From the IMG/VR virus record IMGVR_UViG_3300032046_000270, positions 1 to 20,241 of that record: a stretch of DNA of 20,241 nucleotides; one strand, given 5' to 3'. A program made the position numbers and the translations under genes. Position 1 is the stretch's first letter, and each line of letters opens with the position of its first letter. The notes below the pieces were generated by a model. That model did not search any database. It saw only the letters and a list, made by a program, of their open reading frames with translations, and was not told the DNA's origin. The stretch is from a virus. Positions 14,324-20,241 of the stretch are shown piece by piece.

Positions 14324-14521
14324 TTAAGCCACCACTTTTTTCTTCCGGCCACGTTTGGTCTTCTCTTCACTATCTGACAGGGCCTCATCAAAACGAACAA
14401 GGCCCTTATCAAATAGTGTTTTTAACCAATGTTCGGACAGAATGGAGGTTTCTGGCAGGTATTGATTCTTAATACCGTGAACATTATTGCAGCTAAAATT
14501 TTGTAAACAGAATACTCGCAT
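14324..14521 (-). CDS. Small basic-tailed structural-operon protein
   Basis: With ATG 14521 as start, the stop of the preceding gene overlaps it as TGATG, and AGGTG lies 7-8 bases upstream. The 65-residue product has a cysteine-containing N-terminus (MRVFCLQNFSCNNVHG), a helix around SEHWLKTLFDKGLVRF and a lysine/arginine-rich end (KTKRGRKKKVVA). Small proteins with a basic tail between capsid and DUF1320 genes are common in Mu-like head operons; many have a 'W...L...G.v' motif as here. The role is unknown, perhaps a minor head or connector component. Confidence 0.65.
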   Translation of the reverse strand: MRVFCLQNFSCNNVHGIKNQYLPETSILSEHWLKTLFDKGLVRFDEALSDSEEKTKRGRKKKVVA

Positions 14522-15186
14522 CAATTGCACCTAAAGTTCTGGAAAAAATAAAGAGCAAATGTATTAGATCCGTTATATGTCCCATCAAAAGAAACCGTAT
14601 TGCTTTCGATTGCTGTTGCATTAACTGCTATTGTCGGAGCATTTGCTTCTTTTGACCCGGCAAGCAATGAAAAGAGAAAATCTCCGGCATTCGCCATGCA
14701 CTTTTTAATTCCTAATTTCTTGCCAAAACCGACCGACCAGGTTACGTCGTATGGCGAATTTTCACACAATGCTGGCCATACAATTGACGTTATCGTTTTA
14801 AAAGCCTTCGCTCCTGTCACTGCCGAAGTAGTCGAGAAAACAAAATTCTCATAAATCGCTGTACCATATTTATTTGTGCCATTAACGACAACGGTACATG
14901 GCGTATTCAAACTAGCAGTAGTGCCTCCCGGAGTAATAATAAAATTCCTGGGATAATCAGGCTGTACAAGAAAACCGCTTGAAGTTGTTTTTGCAGCGGC
15001 AGAAGTATTTCCTGTGGCGTCCAATAGCACATTGTCTGTCGCATTGGCTGCAACAGTCGTCCACGTCTGGGATTCAACCATTTTTTGAGAAGGAAGCTTG
15101 ATATCCCTGTAATAGATCGCATTGGCTTGTGCAAACAAGCTTGTGGATGCTACCAGGAGAATCAAGAAACTTAGAAATTGTCTCAT
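14521..15186 (-). CDS. Virion-like protein with N-terminal signal peptide
   Basis: The 221-residue product begins MRQFLSFLILLVASTSLFA, then QANA: a short basic end, a hydrophobic core and AxA sites, typical of type I signal peptides. The start is secure because AAGGAG sits 8-9 bases upstream. After the signal, the mature part contains 'NFIITPGGTTASLNTPCTVVV' and 'YENFVFSTTSAVTGAKAFKT' and then ITSIVWP, a pattern seen in phage head-region proteins near the capsid gene. Here it lies between capsid and connector genes. A secretion signal on a head-operon protein is odd, as phage heads assemble in the cytoplasm. It might be a surface-exclusion or periplasmic protein derived from a virion protein, or a scaffold-like membrane anchor. 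Confidence 0.6.
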   Translation of the reverse strand: MRQFLSFLILLVASTSLFAQANAIYYRDIKLPSQKMVESQTWTTVAANATDNVLLDATGNTSAAAKTTSSGFLVQPDYPRNFIITPGGTTASLNTPCTVVVNGTNKYGTAIYENFVFSTTSAVTGAKAFKTITSIVWPALCENSPYDVTWSVGFGKKLGIKKCMANAGDFLFSLLAGSKEANAPTIAVNATAIESNTVSFDGTYNGSNTFALYFFQNFRCN

Positions 15187-15207
15187 TTGTATTTTCTCCT
15201 TGAAGGA

Positions 15208-15236
15208 AGGGCCTGCCCCCTAAAGAGCAAGGCCCT
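15208..15236. repeat. Hairpin after the capsid gene
   Basis: AGGGCCT (15208-15214) is exactly inverted as AGGCCCT (15230-15236) with a 15-base loop, between the capsid gene stop and the next start. Transcription of the late operon goes through it on the minus strand, where no T-run follows, so it is more likely an RNA stabiliser or partial attenuator than a terminator. On the + strand AATTTTTATTT follows it. Confidence 0.6.
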
Positions 15237-15250
15237 AATTTTTATTTCAA

Positions 15251-16186
15251 TTACGCGATACAATCCTTGATAAGATAACCAGCATTTACGTTTGTAAGGA
15301 ACTGGTCATAATCATCTTCGCAAAGAATCGCATTCGCCCCTGCCGGGTTGTAAACCGGATATTTGTAGATTTTTCTTGGCATATCTTGCGCATAGCGTAC
15401 TTGATACCCAAGGGAAGTTTGATACAAGCTTGCTTTTTCTGGTATGAAAGCAAGAATCAAATTCTTGCCCCAAATCGGAGCGATAACGTCAGCGTGGCCT
15501 TCAACACTGGAATTATAAAAACTCTGTGCAACAAGAATTCTCTTGACGCCGATTGCAAGAGCTAATTCCTGGTCGGTCATCCCGCCAACACGATTATATT
15601 TATAACCGAGTGAATCGAGAATCTGCGGATGATAGCGCAGCATATTCCATACATCCCAATCCATGATTGCAGTATTCGGAGGGAAGCCGCAACCATCCCT
15701 GACGCCTTTTCTTGCTGTAGTGAAATCATCCAAAGGAATTGAATTCGATTTATCCGACCACTGATTAGTTCCGGAAAGCGTTGTGTTCTGTGTCATTACG
15801 CCCGTGCTTCCAAGTGTATCGGCAAGCGTCTTTTCTTTTTCAACCCAAAGAGCCAGCGCTAGAGCCATAACTCTGTCGCGTTCAGCATCAAATGGGGTAT
15901 TGGTGTTTTTATAATCTTCCTTGGTCACGATATCCTCAAGCCCATGGCCGATAATCTGATACTGGCTGGTCGTGTAGGAAGTCGTTTCAACTCTCTTATA
16001 AGAACCTCTCCCGGCCTTGAGAGTATTGACCATTCTCAAATACCCTTTTCCCATAACTCCGAGAACGCCGGTCTGTTGTACGCTTGGTACTACCGGAAGG
16101 ACTTCATCAGAAATGAAACCTTCGGGAATAAATGCCGAAGAAACGGTTGTTAATAGTTGATCCTGAATTGCTTTTAAAAGTGACAT
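15251..16186 (-). CDS. Major capsid protein (HK97-fold type)
   Basis: The 311-residue product follows the cement protein gene, with TAGGAG 9-10 bases before its ATG. It carries hallmarks of Mu/B3-like capsid proteins: an N-terminal arm region ('FISDEVLPVVPSVQQTGVLG'), 'ETTSYTTSQYQIIGHGLEDI', a long helix 'DAERDRVMALALALWVEKEK', 'SIPLDDFTTARKGVRDGCGF' with PPNTAIMDWDVWNMLRYHP, and a C-terminal strand with YQVRYAQD. It is probably processed or used together with the protease gene at 16658. A long series of head genes follows in the same direction, and a hairpin lies directly downstream. Confidence 0.9.
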   Translation of the reverse strand: MSLLKAIQDQLLTTVSSAFIPEGFISDEVLPVVPSVQQTGVLGVMGKGYLRMVNTLKAGRGSYKRVETTSYTTSQYQIIGHGLEDIVTKEDYKNTNTPFDAERDRVMALALALWVEKEKTLADTLGSTGVMTQNTTLSGTNQWSDKSNSIPLDDFTTARKGVRDGCGFPPNTAIMDWDVWNMLRYHPQILDSLGYKYNRVGGMTDQELALAIGVKRILVAQSFYNSSVEGHADVIAPIWGKNLILAFIPEKASLYQTSLGYQVRYAQDMPRKIYKYPVYNPAGANAILCEDDYDQFLTNVNAGYLIKDCIA

Positions 16187-16249
16187 TGCACATGCTCCTA
16201 TTTTAATAAGCTCAAGGAAGGCTTTTGGCCACCCTGACGCCTAGTTTGT

Positions 16250-16633
16250 TTACTCGGCCGCCGGGGCCTTGCTTAATGCTATTCTTCCACTGATAAGATC
16301 GCCAACTACGCCGCTTTCGTCAGCTATTCCAACGATCCTATCGCCCAAAGCATTCGGCTTTACAAAGGTTCCGTCAGTATGAGAAACGAGACTATCGCCA
16401 GCCGTTATTTGTTCGCCCAAAAGGAATTTTGCGCCGCCACCAACAGCTATTTCACAAAGCTGTTCGGCCGCAGTCGTAGCCGCTGATTGCATAACTCCAA
16501 AACATGGATTTGTATTTGCGGCACCCGCTGCCACATGATTATTGTCTGATCCTGGTTTCACTGCTGCGCCCTTTGCAATGACACCGTCACTTTTGAAAAC
16601 TGATATACTCGGTGCTACTAGTAAAGCTCCCAT
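16250..16633 (-). CDS. Capsid cement/decoration protein
   Basis: This 127-residue Ala/Gly-rich protein lies between the protease/scaffold and the capsid genes, with AAAGGAA upstream of ATG 16633. The sequence (KSDGVIAKGAAVKPG, then 'CFGVMQSAATTAAEQLCEIA', 'GGGAKFLLGEQITAGDSLVS', 'GDRIVGIADESGVVGDLISG') follows the repeating small-beta pattern of DUF2190-type and similar phage head-decoration proteins: 'v..G..V......................G.....ia.G..v.v.....i..Gd.L'. It would bind the outer face of the capsid at three-fold or quasi-three-fold points and strengthen it. Assignment is by pattern and position. Confidence 0.75.
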   Translation of the reverse strand: MGALLVAPSISVFKSDGVIAKGAAVKPGSDNNHVAAGAANTNPCFGVMQSAATTAAEQLCEIAVGGGAKFLLGEQITAGDSLVSHTDGTFVKPNALGDRIVGIADESGVVGDLISGRIALSKAPAAE

Positions 16634-16657
16634 TTTATTTTTCCTTTCGTTTAAAAA

Positions 16658-17281
16658 TTATTTTTCTACAAAAATTGCTTCATATTTCTGTCGAAGTCCT
16701 GCATTCTCTGAAAGAACCAAACTGATTGCGATTCCCATATCCTTGGCTTTCTTATCGATTATTTTCTTTTCAGCCAATGCAATAACTGCCTTCTGCGGAT
16801 CGTCTTCAATGGTTCCGTCAACAGTACTTCCATGCCCGGAATTGGTTTTCATTGCCAGTTCTGCAAATTTCACCATATCTCCCGATTCGAATGAATTTCT
16901 CTGTGCTTCGCAAACTCTGCCTTCGGAAAGCATTTTATTGAATGAGTCTTTCTTCTCGGCAAGTTTCTTTTTCTCTGCTTCGGCTTCTGATTTCTTCTTT
17001 TCGGCTTCGGCTTCCATTTCGGCTTTCTTTTCGGCCTCTGCTTTTTTCTCTGCTTCGGCTTTCTTTTCGGATTCCGAAAGATCGCCTTTGTCCGCATCGT
17101 CATCTGTTTTTGTTTCTTTCCCGGTATCCTTGTCTTTATCAAAACCCATTTTCTTAGCCATTTCTGCTAATTTTTCTTTGAGTTCTGATTCAGACTTTTC
17201 GCCTTCCATAATTTTGGATTCCAAAGCTTCAAGCTTGGCTTCCATGTCCTGAATTTGTTTCACAAGTTCCTTGTCTGCCAT
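16658..17281 (-). CDS. Possible internally started scaffold protein (nested in the protease gene)
   Basis: ATG 17281 is in the same frame as the protease (Met255), and AAGGGA lies 8 bases upstream. The 207-residue product (MADKELVKQIQDMEAKLEAL onward) would be the coiled-coil scaffold without the protease, matching gene Z nested in I of phage Mu and the C/Nu3 pair of lambda. That a shorter product is made is inferred from analogy and the ribosome site. Confidence 0.45.
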   Translation of the reverse strand: MADKELVKQIQDMEAKLEALESKIMEGEKSESELKEKLAEMAKKMGFDKDKDTGKETKTDDDADKGDLSESEKKAEAEKKAEAEKKAEMEAEAEKKKSEAEAEKKKLAEKKDSFNKMLSEGRVCEAQRNSFESGDMVKFAELAMKTNSGHGSTVDGTIEDDPQKAVIALAEKKIIDKKAKDMGIAISLVLSENAGLRQKYEAIFVEK

Positions 17282-18043
17282 ATCAGCTTTCCCTTTCTCG
17301 GATTCTTTTTCCGTTCCTTTCAATTTTCCATATATAAGAGAAACGCCTTTCTCCGGTATCGATTTTGTCCTGAAAGAACCATCAACAAAAAGAGAAGGTT
17401 CTTTCTGGCGAAATCTATATGAAGTTGACGTTTCATCGACCTCAAATTTATCGGCTCCGACGGCCTTTGCGATTGACTTTGCCTGTTCTAATGATTTTGC
17501 TTTTTCTTTTGAAACTACGATTGTTTGCAGATTCTTTGCTACAAGTTGAATTTCGCTTTTCTCTGCTAATTCCGTTATTGAATTCATGCCCTTAATAACC
17601 GGTCTATTGGTTAATCCTGCGCCCAAAAGCGTCGGTCCATATTCAGTCCCGGTTTCATTATCGATAAAATTGGTATCGAAATCAGCGGAGAGATATCTGA
17701 ATTCTTTGTCTTTGATTACGCGCGACCCGTTTGGCGTCCACTCGACAGTTGCCCATAATTCTGTATCGTCTGTGCGAAGCTCAACGCCCTTAATCCAAGC
17801 GGCATATATGTCATCTGAATTGTGTTTATAATCTATCCCGATATCAATTTTTCGGACATGATCATTGAAGTTTTTAATGAAGGATCGGAGCATGTCGACA
17901 GTAATATCAAAATCGCCGTATTGGGGATGCGTGAAAGAACCAGTGCGGATAAGTTCAACTACGTTCGGGACATCCGATGCAAGAATCGGCTCCGAGAACC
18001 GCAAGGCCCTCGGAGCTGTTCTCATAATTTTATTTTCTATCAT
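16658..18043 (-). CDS. Phage head maturation protease and scaffold (Mu gpI-like)
   Basis: The N-terminal 160 residues match the Mu I-type protease: 'IGIDYKH' at 68-74 with the conserved D-Y-K-H (as DYEH in relatives), WATVEWTPNG (97-106), EFRYLSADF (114-122) and GAGLTNRPVI (141-150). An insert of uncertain nature follows (about 175-245). The C-terminal 207 residues are a Lys/Glu/Ala-rich coiled coil with 'EKKAEAEKK' repeats, as in scaffold domains. As in Mu I/Z, protease and scaffold are in one gene, and ATG 17281 with AAGGGA 8 bases upstream may give a separate scaffold. The promoter just upstream suggests it starts the head transcript. The MIENKIM start has only a weak ribosome site. Confidence 0.85.
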   Translation of the reverse strand: MIENKIMRTAPRALRFSEPILASDVPNVVELIRTGSFTHPQYGDFDITVDMLRSFIKNFNDHVRKIDIGIDYKHNSDDIYAAWIKGVELRTDDTELWATVEWTPNGSRVIKDKEFRYLSADFDTNFIDNETGTEYGPTLLGAGLTNRPVIKGMNSITELAEKSEIQLVAKNLQTIVVSKEKAKSLEQAKSIAKAVGADKFEVDETSTSYRFRQKEPSLFVDGSFRTKSIPEKGVSLIYGKLKGTEKESEKGKADMADKELVKQIQDMEAKLEALESKIMEGEKSESELKEKLAEMAKKMGFDKDKDTGKETKTDDDADKGDLSESEKKAEAEKKAEAEKKAEMEAEAEKKKSEAEAEKKKLAEKKDSFNKMLSEGRVCEAQRNSFESGDMVKFAELAMKTNSGHGSTVDGTIEDDPQKAVIALAEKKIIDKKAKDMGIAISLVLSENAGLRQKYEAIFVEK

Positions 18044-18073
18044 GATGTTTATTCTCGTTGTGATAAAATTATG

Positions 18074-18090
18074 TTACAATTTTATTGTAA
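18074..18090. repeat. Inverted repeat over the -10 of the head promoter
   Basis: TTACAAT (18074-18080), TTT, ATTGTAA (18084-18090). It is followed on the minus strand by C, so the motif ATTGTAAC is shared with the promoter at 11635-11661, where TACAATTGTAAC occurs. It is a candidate regulator site. Confidence 0.6.
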
Positions 18091-18111
18091 ATTATTTCAA
18101 AGCCATGTCAA
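18084..18111 (-). promoter_or_regulatory. Putative promoter of the head gene operon
   Basis: On the minus strand TTGACA (18111-18106, consensus) and TACAAT (18089-18084) are 16 bases apart, 41 bases upstream of the protease ATG. The -35 overlaps the stop codon of the gene before it. The -10 lies within a perfect 7-bp inverted repeat, TTACAAT/ATTGTAA with a three-base loop (18074-18090). Confidence 0.6.
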
Positions 18112-18305
18112 TCACCATTATATAATTCTGTCGTTTTATTTATTAACCATTCGCAATCGTTACATTCCAACGAAGTTCGTTTAGGTATTTTCATACTTTT
18201 AAAGATTGCATTTTTATTGGCATTGTCATCGATAAAAGTGCCTTCTTCTTCAATTTCAAAGATTTCAGTTTCTATTTCATGATCTGGACAAGCTATTGTT
18301 GTCAT
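18108..18305 (-). CDS. Small acidic protein with possible zinc site
   Basis: The 65-residue product starts with an ATGA overlap on the previous gene. It is acidic in the first half (EIETEIFEIEEEGTF) and shows C6, H9, C48 and C51 (CPDH and CNDC), which could form one zinc site. It is the last gene of the right-hand coupled group and ends at the -35 of the head promoter. I do not recognise the family and cannot say whether it is structural. Confidence 0.6.
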   Translation of the reverse strand: MTTIACPDHEIETEIFEIEEEGTFIDDNANKNAIFKSMKIPKRTSLECNDCEWLINKTTELYNGD

Positions 18306-18850
18306 GTTTTCACCTCACAGATAACATCGTCAATTCTACTATATCGCCATTGTGTTCTGTAATAACCCGCGGCATCAACCCCCAATGTCGTTGTATCGCT
18401 TGCTACTGCTATCGGGATAAAAGCCGATCCGTTCCAAAGAGAAAAGCGAAGGGTTATATTTCCAAGCCCATCGTTTATAGCCTCAAATGAAAATCTACTC
18501 CAATTGGTTATTGTTATAGGGGAATAAATAACCGTGGTCAAAACTGTTGTAACTGAATTCTTATACCTGTTTATTGCAATATAGATACTATTGGCGCTTT
18601 GATATTGAATCCATGCAGAATAATAGTTTTTAAAATCAGAAGATAGCCTGATATAAAAATAAAAAAAATATCCAGCTGCTGCAATAATTGACTTGAACCA
18701 GGATATCATTCTTGAATCTTTTTGTGCGTTTTGATATTCAATGGCTGGATAACTTGAACCAATTGCTTCCAAGCAATGCGAAGTTGAAACGCTATCTGTA
18801 TTTATCCAGGAATAATTTGCGTCCCTAATAATCCAATCTGATTTTGCCAT
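18302..18850 (-). CDS. Lectin/jelly-roll-like domain protein, possibly the second half of a split adhesin
   Basis: The 182-residue, aromatic-rich and beta-rich product contains STSHCLEAIGSS near residue 22 and ends with YSRIDDVICEV. That is the shape of concanavalin-like and 'choice-of-anchor' sandwich domains, which usually begin 'eDFE...W', then 'sH.l.a', and end 'v.iDdI.v'. The missing 'DFE...W' opening is exactly what the upstream gene repeats four times. The two are in the same frame, separated only by TAG and one TTT codon. GGGGAG eight bases before ATG 18850 gives it its own start, so it may be made alone, by readthrough, or both. A glycan-binding virion protein is likely. Confidence 0.55.
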   Translation of the reverse strand: MAKSDWIIRDANYSWINTDSVSTSHCLEAIGSSYPAIEYQNAQKDSRMISWFKSIIAAAGYFFYFYIRLSSDFKNYYSAWIQYQSANSIYIAINRYKNSVTTVLTTVIYSPITITNWSRFSFEAINDGLGNITLRFSLWNGSAFIPIAVASDTTTLGVDAAGYYRTQWRYSRIDDVICEVKT

Positions 18851-18853
18851 AAA

Positions 18854-19243
18854 CTAAACTCCCCATGTTGCGCTTTCGAAATCTTCTGTAAGCAGTGTTG
18901 TAAACGCCGGAATCGTTGTATTCCAGGTACTACTTTCGAAATCTTCTGTTAACAGTGTTGTGAAAGAAGGAATCGCTGTATTCCAAGTGCTGCTTTCGAA
19001 ATCTTCCGTTAACAGTGTTGTGAACGCCGGAATCGTTGTATTCCATGAAACACTTTCAAAGTCTTCATAAATCAATTGAGTAATCGAATTTGCCAGATTT
19101 AATACTTCTGCCTCGCTATATTGAACAGTTTTTCCTTCGCTCGCCCAGATTATTTTCAATGCATTGCCAAGATTTGCATTCGAAGGAATCGCATAATGCG
19201 CCCTTACCGTTTCTATAATTTGCCCGGCAGTCTTTTGGCTCAT
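18854..19243 (-). CDS. Repeat protein with four EDFES-W motifs
   Basis: The 129-residue product has an N-terminal helical part (1-55, including QIIETVRAHYAIPS and LKIIWASEGK) and then a 20-residue repeat with EDFES at 60, 80, 100 and 120 and W at 67, 87, 107 and 127 (FESSTWNTTIPAFTTLLTED). EDFE...W is the usual first strand of jelly-roll and concanavalin-like domains, so the repeats look like multiplied domain openings without the domain. The gene ends at TAG 18856-18854 and the following gene continues in the same frame with the rest of such a domain. It overlaps its upstream neighbour by ATGA. Confidence 0.6.
   Translation of the reverse strand: MSQKTAGQIIETVRAHYAIPSNANLGNALKIIWASEGKTVQYSEAEVLNLANSITQLIYEDFESVSWNTTIPAFTTLLTEDFESSTWNTAIPSFTTLLTEDFESSTWNTTIPAFTTLLTEDFESATWGV
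18873..19070. repeat. 60-bp tandem repeats
   Basis: Three nearly identical 60-bp units start at 18873, 18933 and 18993 (each CTTTCGAAATCTTC or very close), with a partial, more diverged fourth at 19053. Similarity extends to silent positions, which points to recent tandem duplication. The period equals 20 codons, so copy number can change without breaking the frame. Confidence 0.85.
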
Positions 19244-19572
19244 GCAAGTGTCATAATCTTTGCATCGCCTATTGCGATGGCGGTTGATGAATCGTTTGTT
19301 ATTTTAACATTGTTTATGTCCAAATATTCTATAGTCAGAACGCCCTCGGCATTAATCCATTTCCCCGCATATGTACCAGTCACAGGCTTATATGCAACGA
19401 TTGTCATTGGAAATTGATTGCCCTTATTATGCGCAAAGATTTCCGAGCTTGCCGCCAGGGCTTGTAATATCGTTGTGTTTGTAAAGATCAATTCGTTTGT
19501 TATCGGAATACTTACCGCATTGATATTTCTGGCATTCAAATCCCGGATTGTTAAATCACCTTTGATTTTCAT
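19240..19572 (-). CDS. Hypothetical beta-rich accessory virion protein
   Basis: The product has 110 residues, starting with an ATGA overlap with the upstream gene. It begins MKIKGDLTIRDLNARNINAV and contains LEYLDINNVKIT-like strands (IEYLDINNVKITND), 'PVTGTYAGKWINAEG' and few charged helices. The pattern suggests a small beta protein, perhaps a fibre or decoration component. I do not recognise the family. The tight overlaps place it in one translational unit with the three repeat and lectin-like genes. Confidence 0.6.
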   Translation of the reverse strand: MKIKGDLTIRDLNARNINAVSIPITNELIFTNTTILQALAASSEIFAHNKGNQFPMTIVAYKPVTGTYAGKWINAEGVLTIEYLDINNVKITNDSSTAIAIGDAKIMTLA

Positions 19573-19883
19573 GATACAACAATCCTTCCGGCAAAGCGAT
19601 TATCCGGGGTTTCAGCTACTCTAAAAGTGATATCTCCGGAAGCGTTAACCTTTTCCTGGTCACAAAAGAGCTTTTCGAAATCAGAACCAGTGATACCTTC
19701 AAATTGATAAATCGGAGTGACGCCCTTGCCATGAACAGAAGCTAGAATAGTTTGAGAATAATAACCTCCGGAGGCCGTTCCCCATGAGGTCGTTGCATTA
19801 AAAGAAGTAGTATATTTCGTTGCGGTCCCACCTCCGCCGCCGACCCCAACCCAACTTCCCGCAAGGCCTCCAACTCCACTCAT
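19569..19883 (-). CDS. Glycine-rich minor structural protein
   Basis: This 104-residue protein starts with a glycine-rich tip (MSGVGGLAGSWVGVGGGGG), followed by 'TTSWGTASGGYYSQTILAS', VHGKGVTPIYQFEG and 'SGDITFRVAETPDNRFAG'. The end, 'sGDitirV...pD.RFaG.i.i', recurs in small phage proteins found near fibre or capsid genes, probably minor virion components. ATGA overlaps link it to genes on both sides. Assignment as virion protein is by pattern and company. Confidence 0.6.
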   Translation of the reverse strand: MSGVGGLAGSWVGVGGGGGTATKYTTSFNATTSWGTASGGYYSQTILASVHGKGVTPIYQFEGITGSDFEKLFCDQEKVNASGDITFRVAETPDNRFAGRIVVS

Positions 19884-20218
19884 AATATTTTCACATCTCC
19901 GCCGGTTATATGCAAATCGCCAGCGGCAACATCTTGAATAACAGACAACTTCTGACCATGGTTTATAACGTAATATTCGATAATCCCGCCAGGAAGAAAG
20001 AAGCTATCCCCGTCATTTGCGACGGCTACCGGATTGTTTCCGAATACAATCCAACAATCTTTGGTTGAAAATAGTCTGACAATACCAGTTGTGATTGCCG
20101 CAGAAAGGGCCGCAGTTCCCGTTACGGCTATTTTCTGCGAAGCTCCAGTAGCAATACATTGATAATGTTCTCGGATATTATTTCCGATTGATTGACAAAC
20201 AGTTTCTACGCCAGGCAT
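19880..20218 (-). CDS. Minor virion protein
   Basis: The product has 112 residues, with AAAGGGA before ATG 20218 at the right edge. It carries 'KIAVTGTAALSAAITTGIVR', 'FSTKDCWIVFGNNPVAVAND', 'FFLPGGIIEYYVINHGQKLS' and VIQDVAAGDLHITG. The order 'v.G.s.aSa.l......r...t.d.wi..G..P.a......fLp.g..e.......vsvi.....G.l.it' is common to small phage proteins encoded near head genes, usually labelled minor structural. It is the first gene of the coupled group in the window; its own promoter, if any, would be to the right of 20241. Confidence 0.6.
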   Translation of the reverse strand: MPGVETVCQSIGNNIREHYQCIATGASQKIAVTGTAALSAAITTGIVRLFSTKDCWIVFGNNPVAVANDGDSFFLPGGIIEYYVINHGQKLSVIQDVAAGDLHITGGDVKIL

Positions 20219-20241
20219 ATAGTCCCTTTAATGACAAATAT

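Noticed and set aside
15208-15250. Intrinsic terminator for + strand transcription (hairpin followed by T-rich sequence)
   Set aside because: No + strand gene lies upstream. It is kept only as a hairpin in the late transcript.
16542-17252. Long + strand open frame rich in Ser and Phe opposite the scaffold gene
   Set aside because: It is the antisense image of the Lys/Glu/Ala repeats of the scaffold; low complexity, no convincing ribosome site and no family features.
18873-19070. 60-bp spaced repeats as a CRISPR array
   Set aside because: Units are contiguous with no unique spacers and stay in frame within a protein gene.
1-20241. tRNA, rRNA, insertion sequence or integrase
   Set aside because: No cloverleaf-like segments, transposase motifs or tyrosine/serine recombinase motifs were found on reading both strands.

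Overview
The window is part of an AT-rich, tailed, double-stranded DNA phage (or prophage) of a probable Gram-negative bacterium. The phage assignment rests on a near-complete head-to-tail morphogenesis series: a Mu gpI-like protease/scaffold, a cement protein, an HK97-fold-type major capsid protein, connector and tail-completion proteins, a major tail protein, G/GT tail chaperones with a frameshift site, a tape measure and tip/fibre proteins. The Gram-negative inference rests on an O-antigen polymerase/ligase-like gene and a type I signal peptide, and is weaker. Terminase, portal, integrase and a recognisable endolysin are not in the window. The head genes resemble Mu-like phages and the tail is of the long non-contractile lambda-like plan. 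The replication gene is of the phage replisome-organizer type, so theta-type replication is more likely than transposition.

Left arm (1-2202, + strand): the C-terminus of an unidentified protein, an intergenic region with three adjacent inverted repeats, and a replisome-organizer-like initiator gene (417-1277). This gene carries an origin-like array inside its linker: two 20-bp inverted arms built from four copies of an 8-mer, then four tandem AT-rich 7-mers. After a strong sigma70-type promoter (1324-1352) come small early genes, one of which seems to need a -1 frame change at a run of seven T.

Middle and right (2280-20218, - strand, read right to left): five translationally coupled small genes, probably virion or adhesin accessory proteins (20218-18108), one with 60-bp tandem repeats and an amber codon splitting a lectin-like domain. 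An internal promoter (about 18111-18084) then precedes protease/scaffold, cement, capsid, a signal-peptide-bearing virion-like protein, connector/completion genes, major tail protein, tail chaperones, tape measure, three tail-tip/fibre genes, a fibre-associated small protein, an O-antigen polymerase-like membrane protein, and small membrane proteins that may act in lysis.

The structural operon is interrupted at 11588-11965 by a + strand island. It has its own promoter-like elements, three inverted repeats, a six-codon leader peptide and a 55-residue ribbon-helix-helix-like protein. Its promoter region shares a TACAAT/ATTGTAAC motif with the promoter in front of the head genes, which suggests, without proving, a shared regulator. 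Best candidates for something new: the initiator-embedded origin, the antisense regulator island, the phage-borne Wzy-like protein, and the repeat-rich amber-split adhesin.
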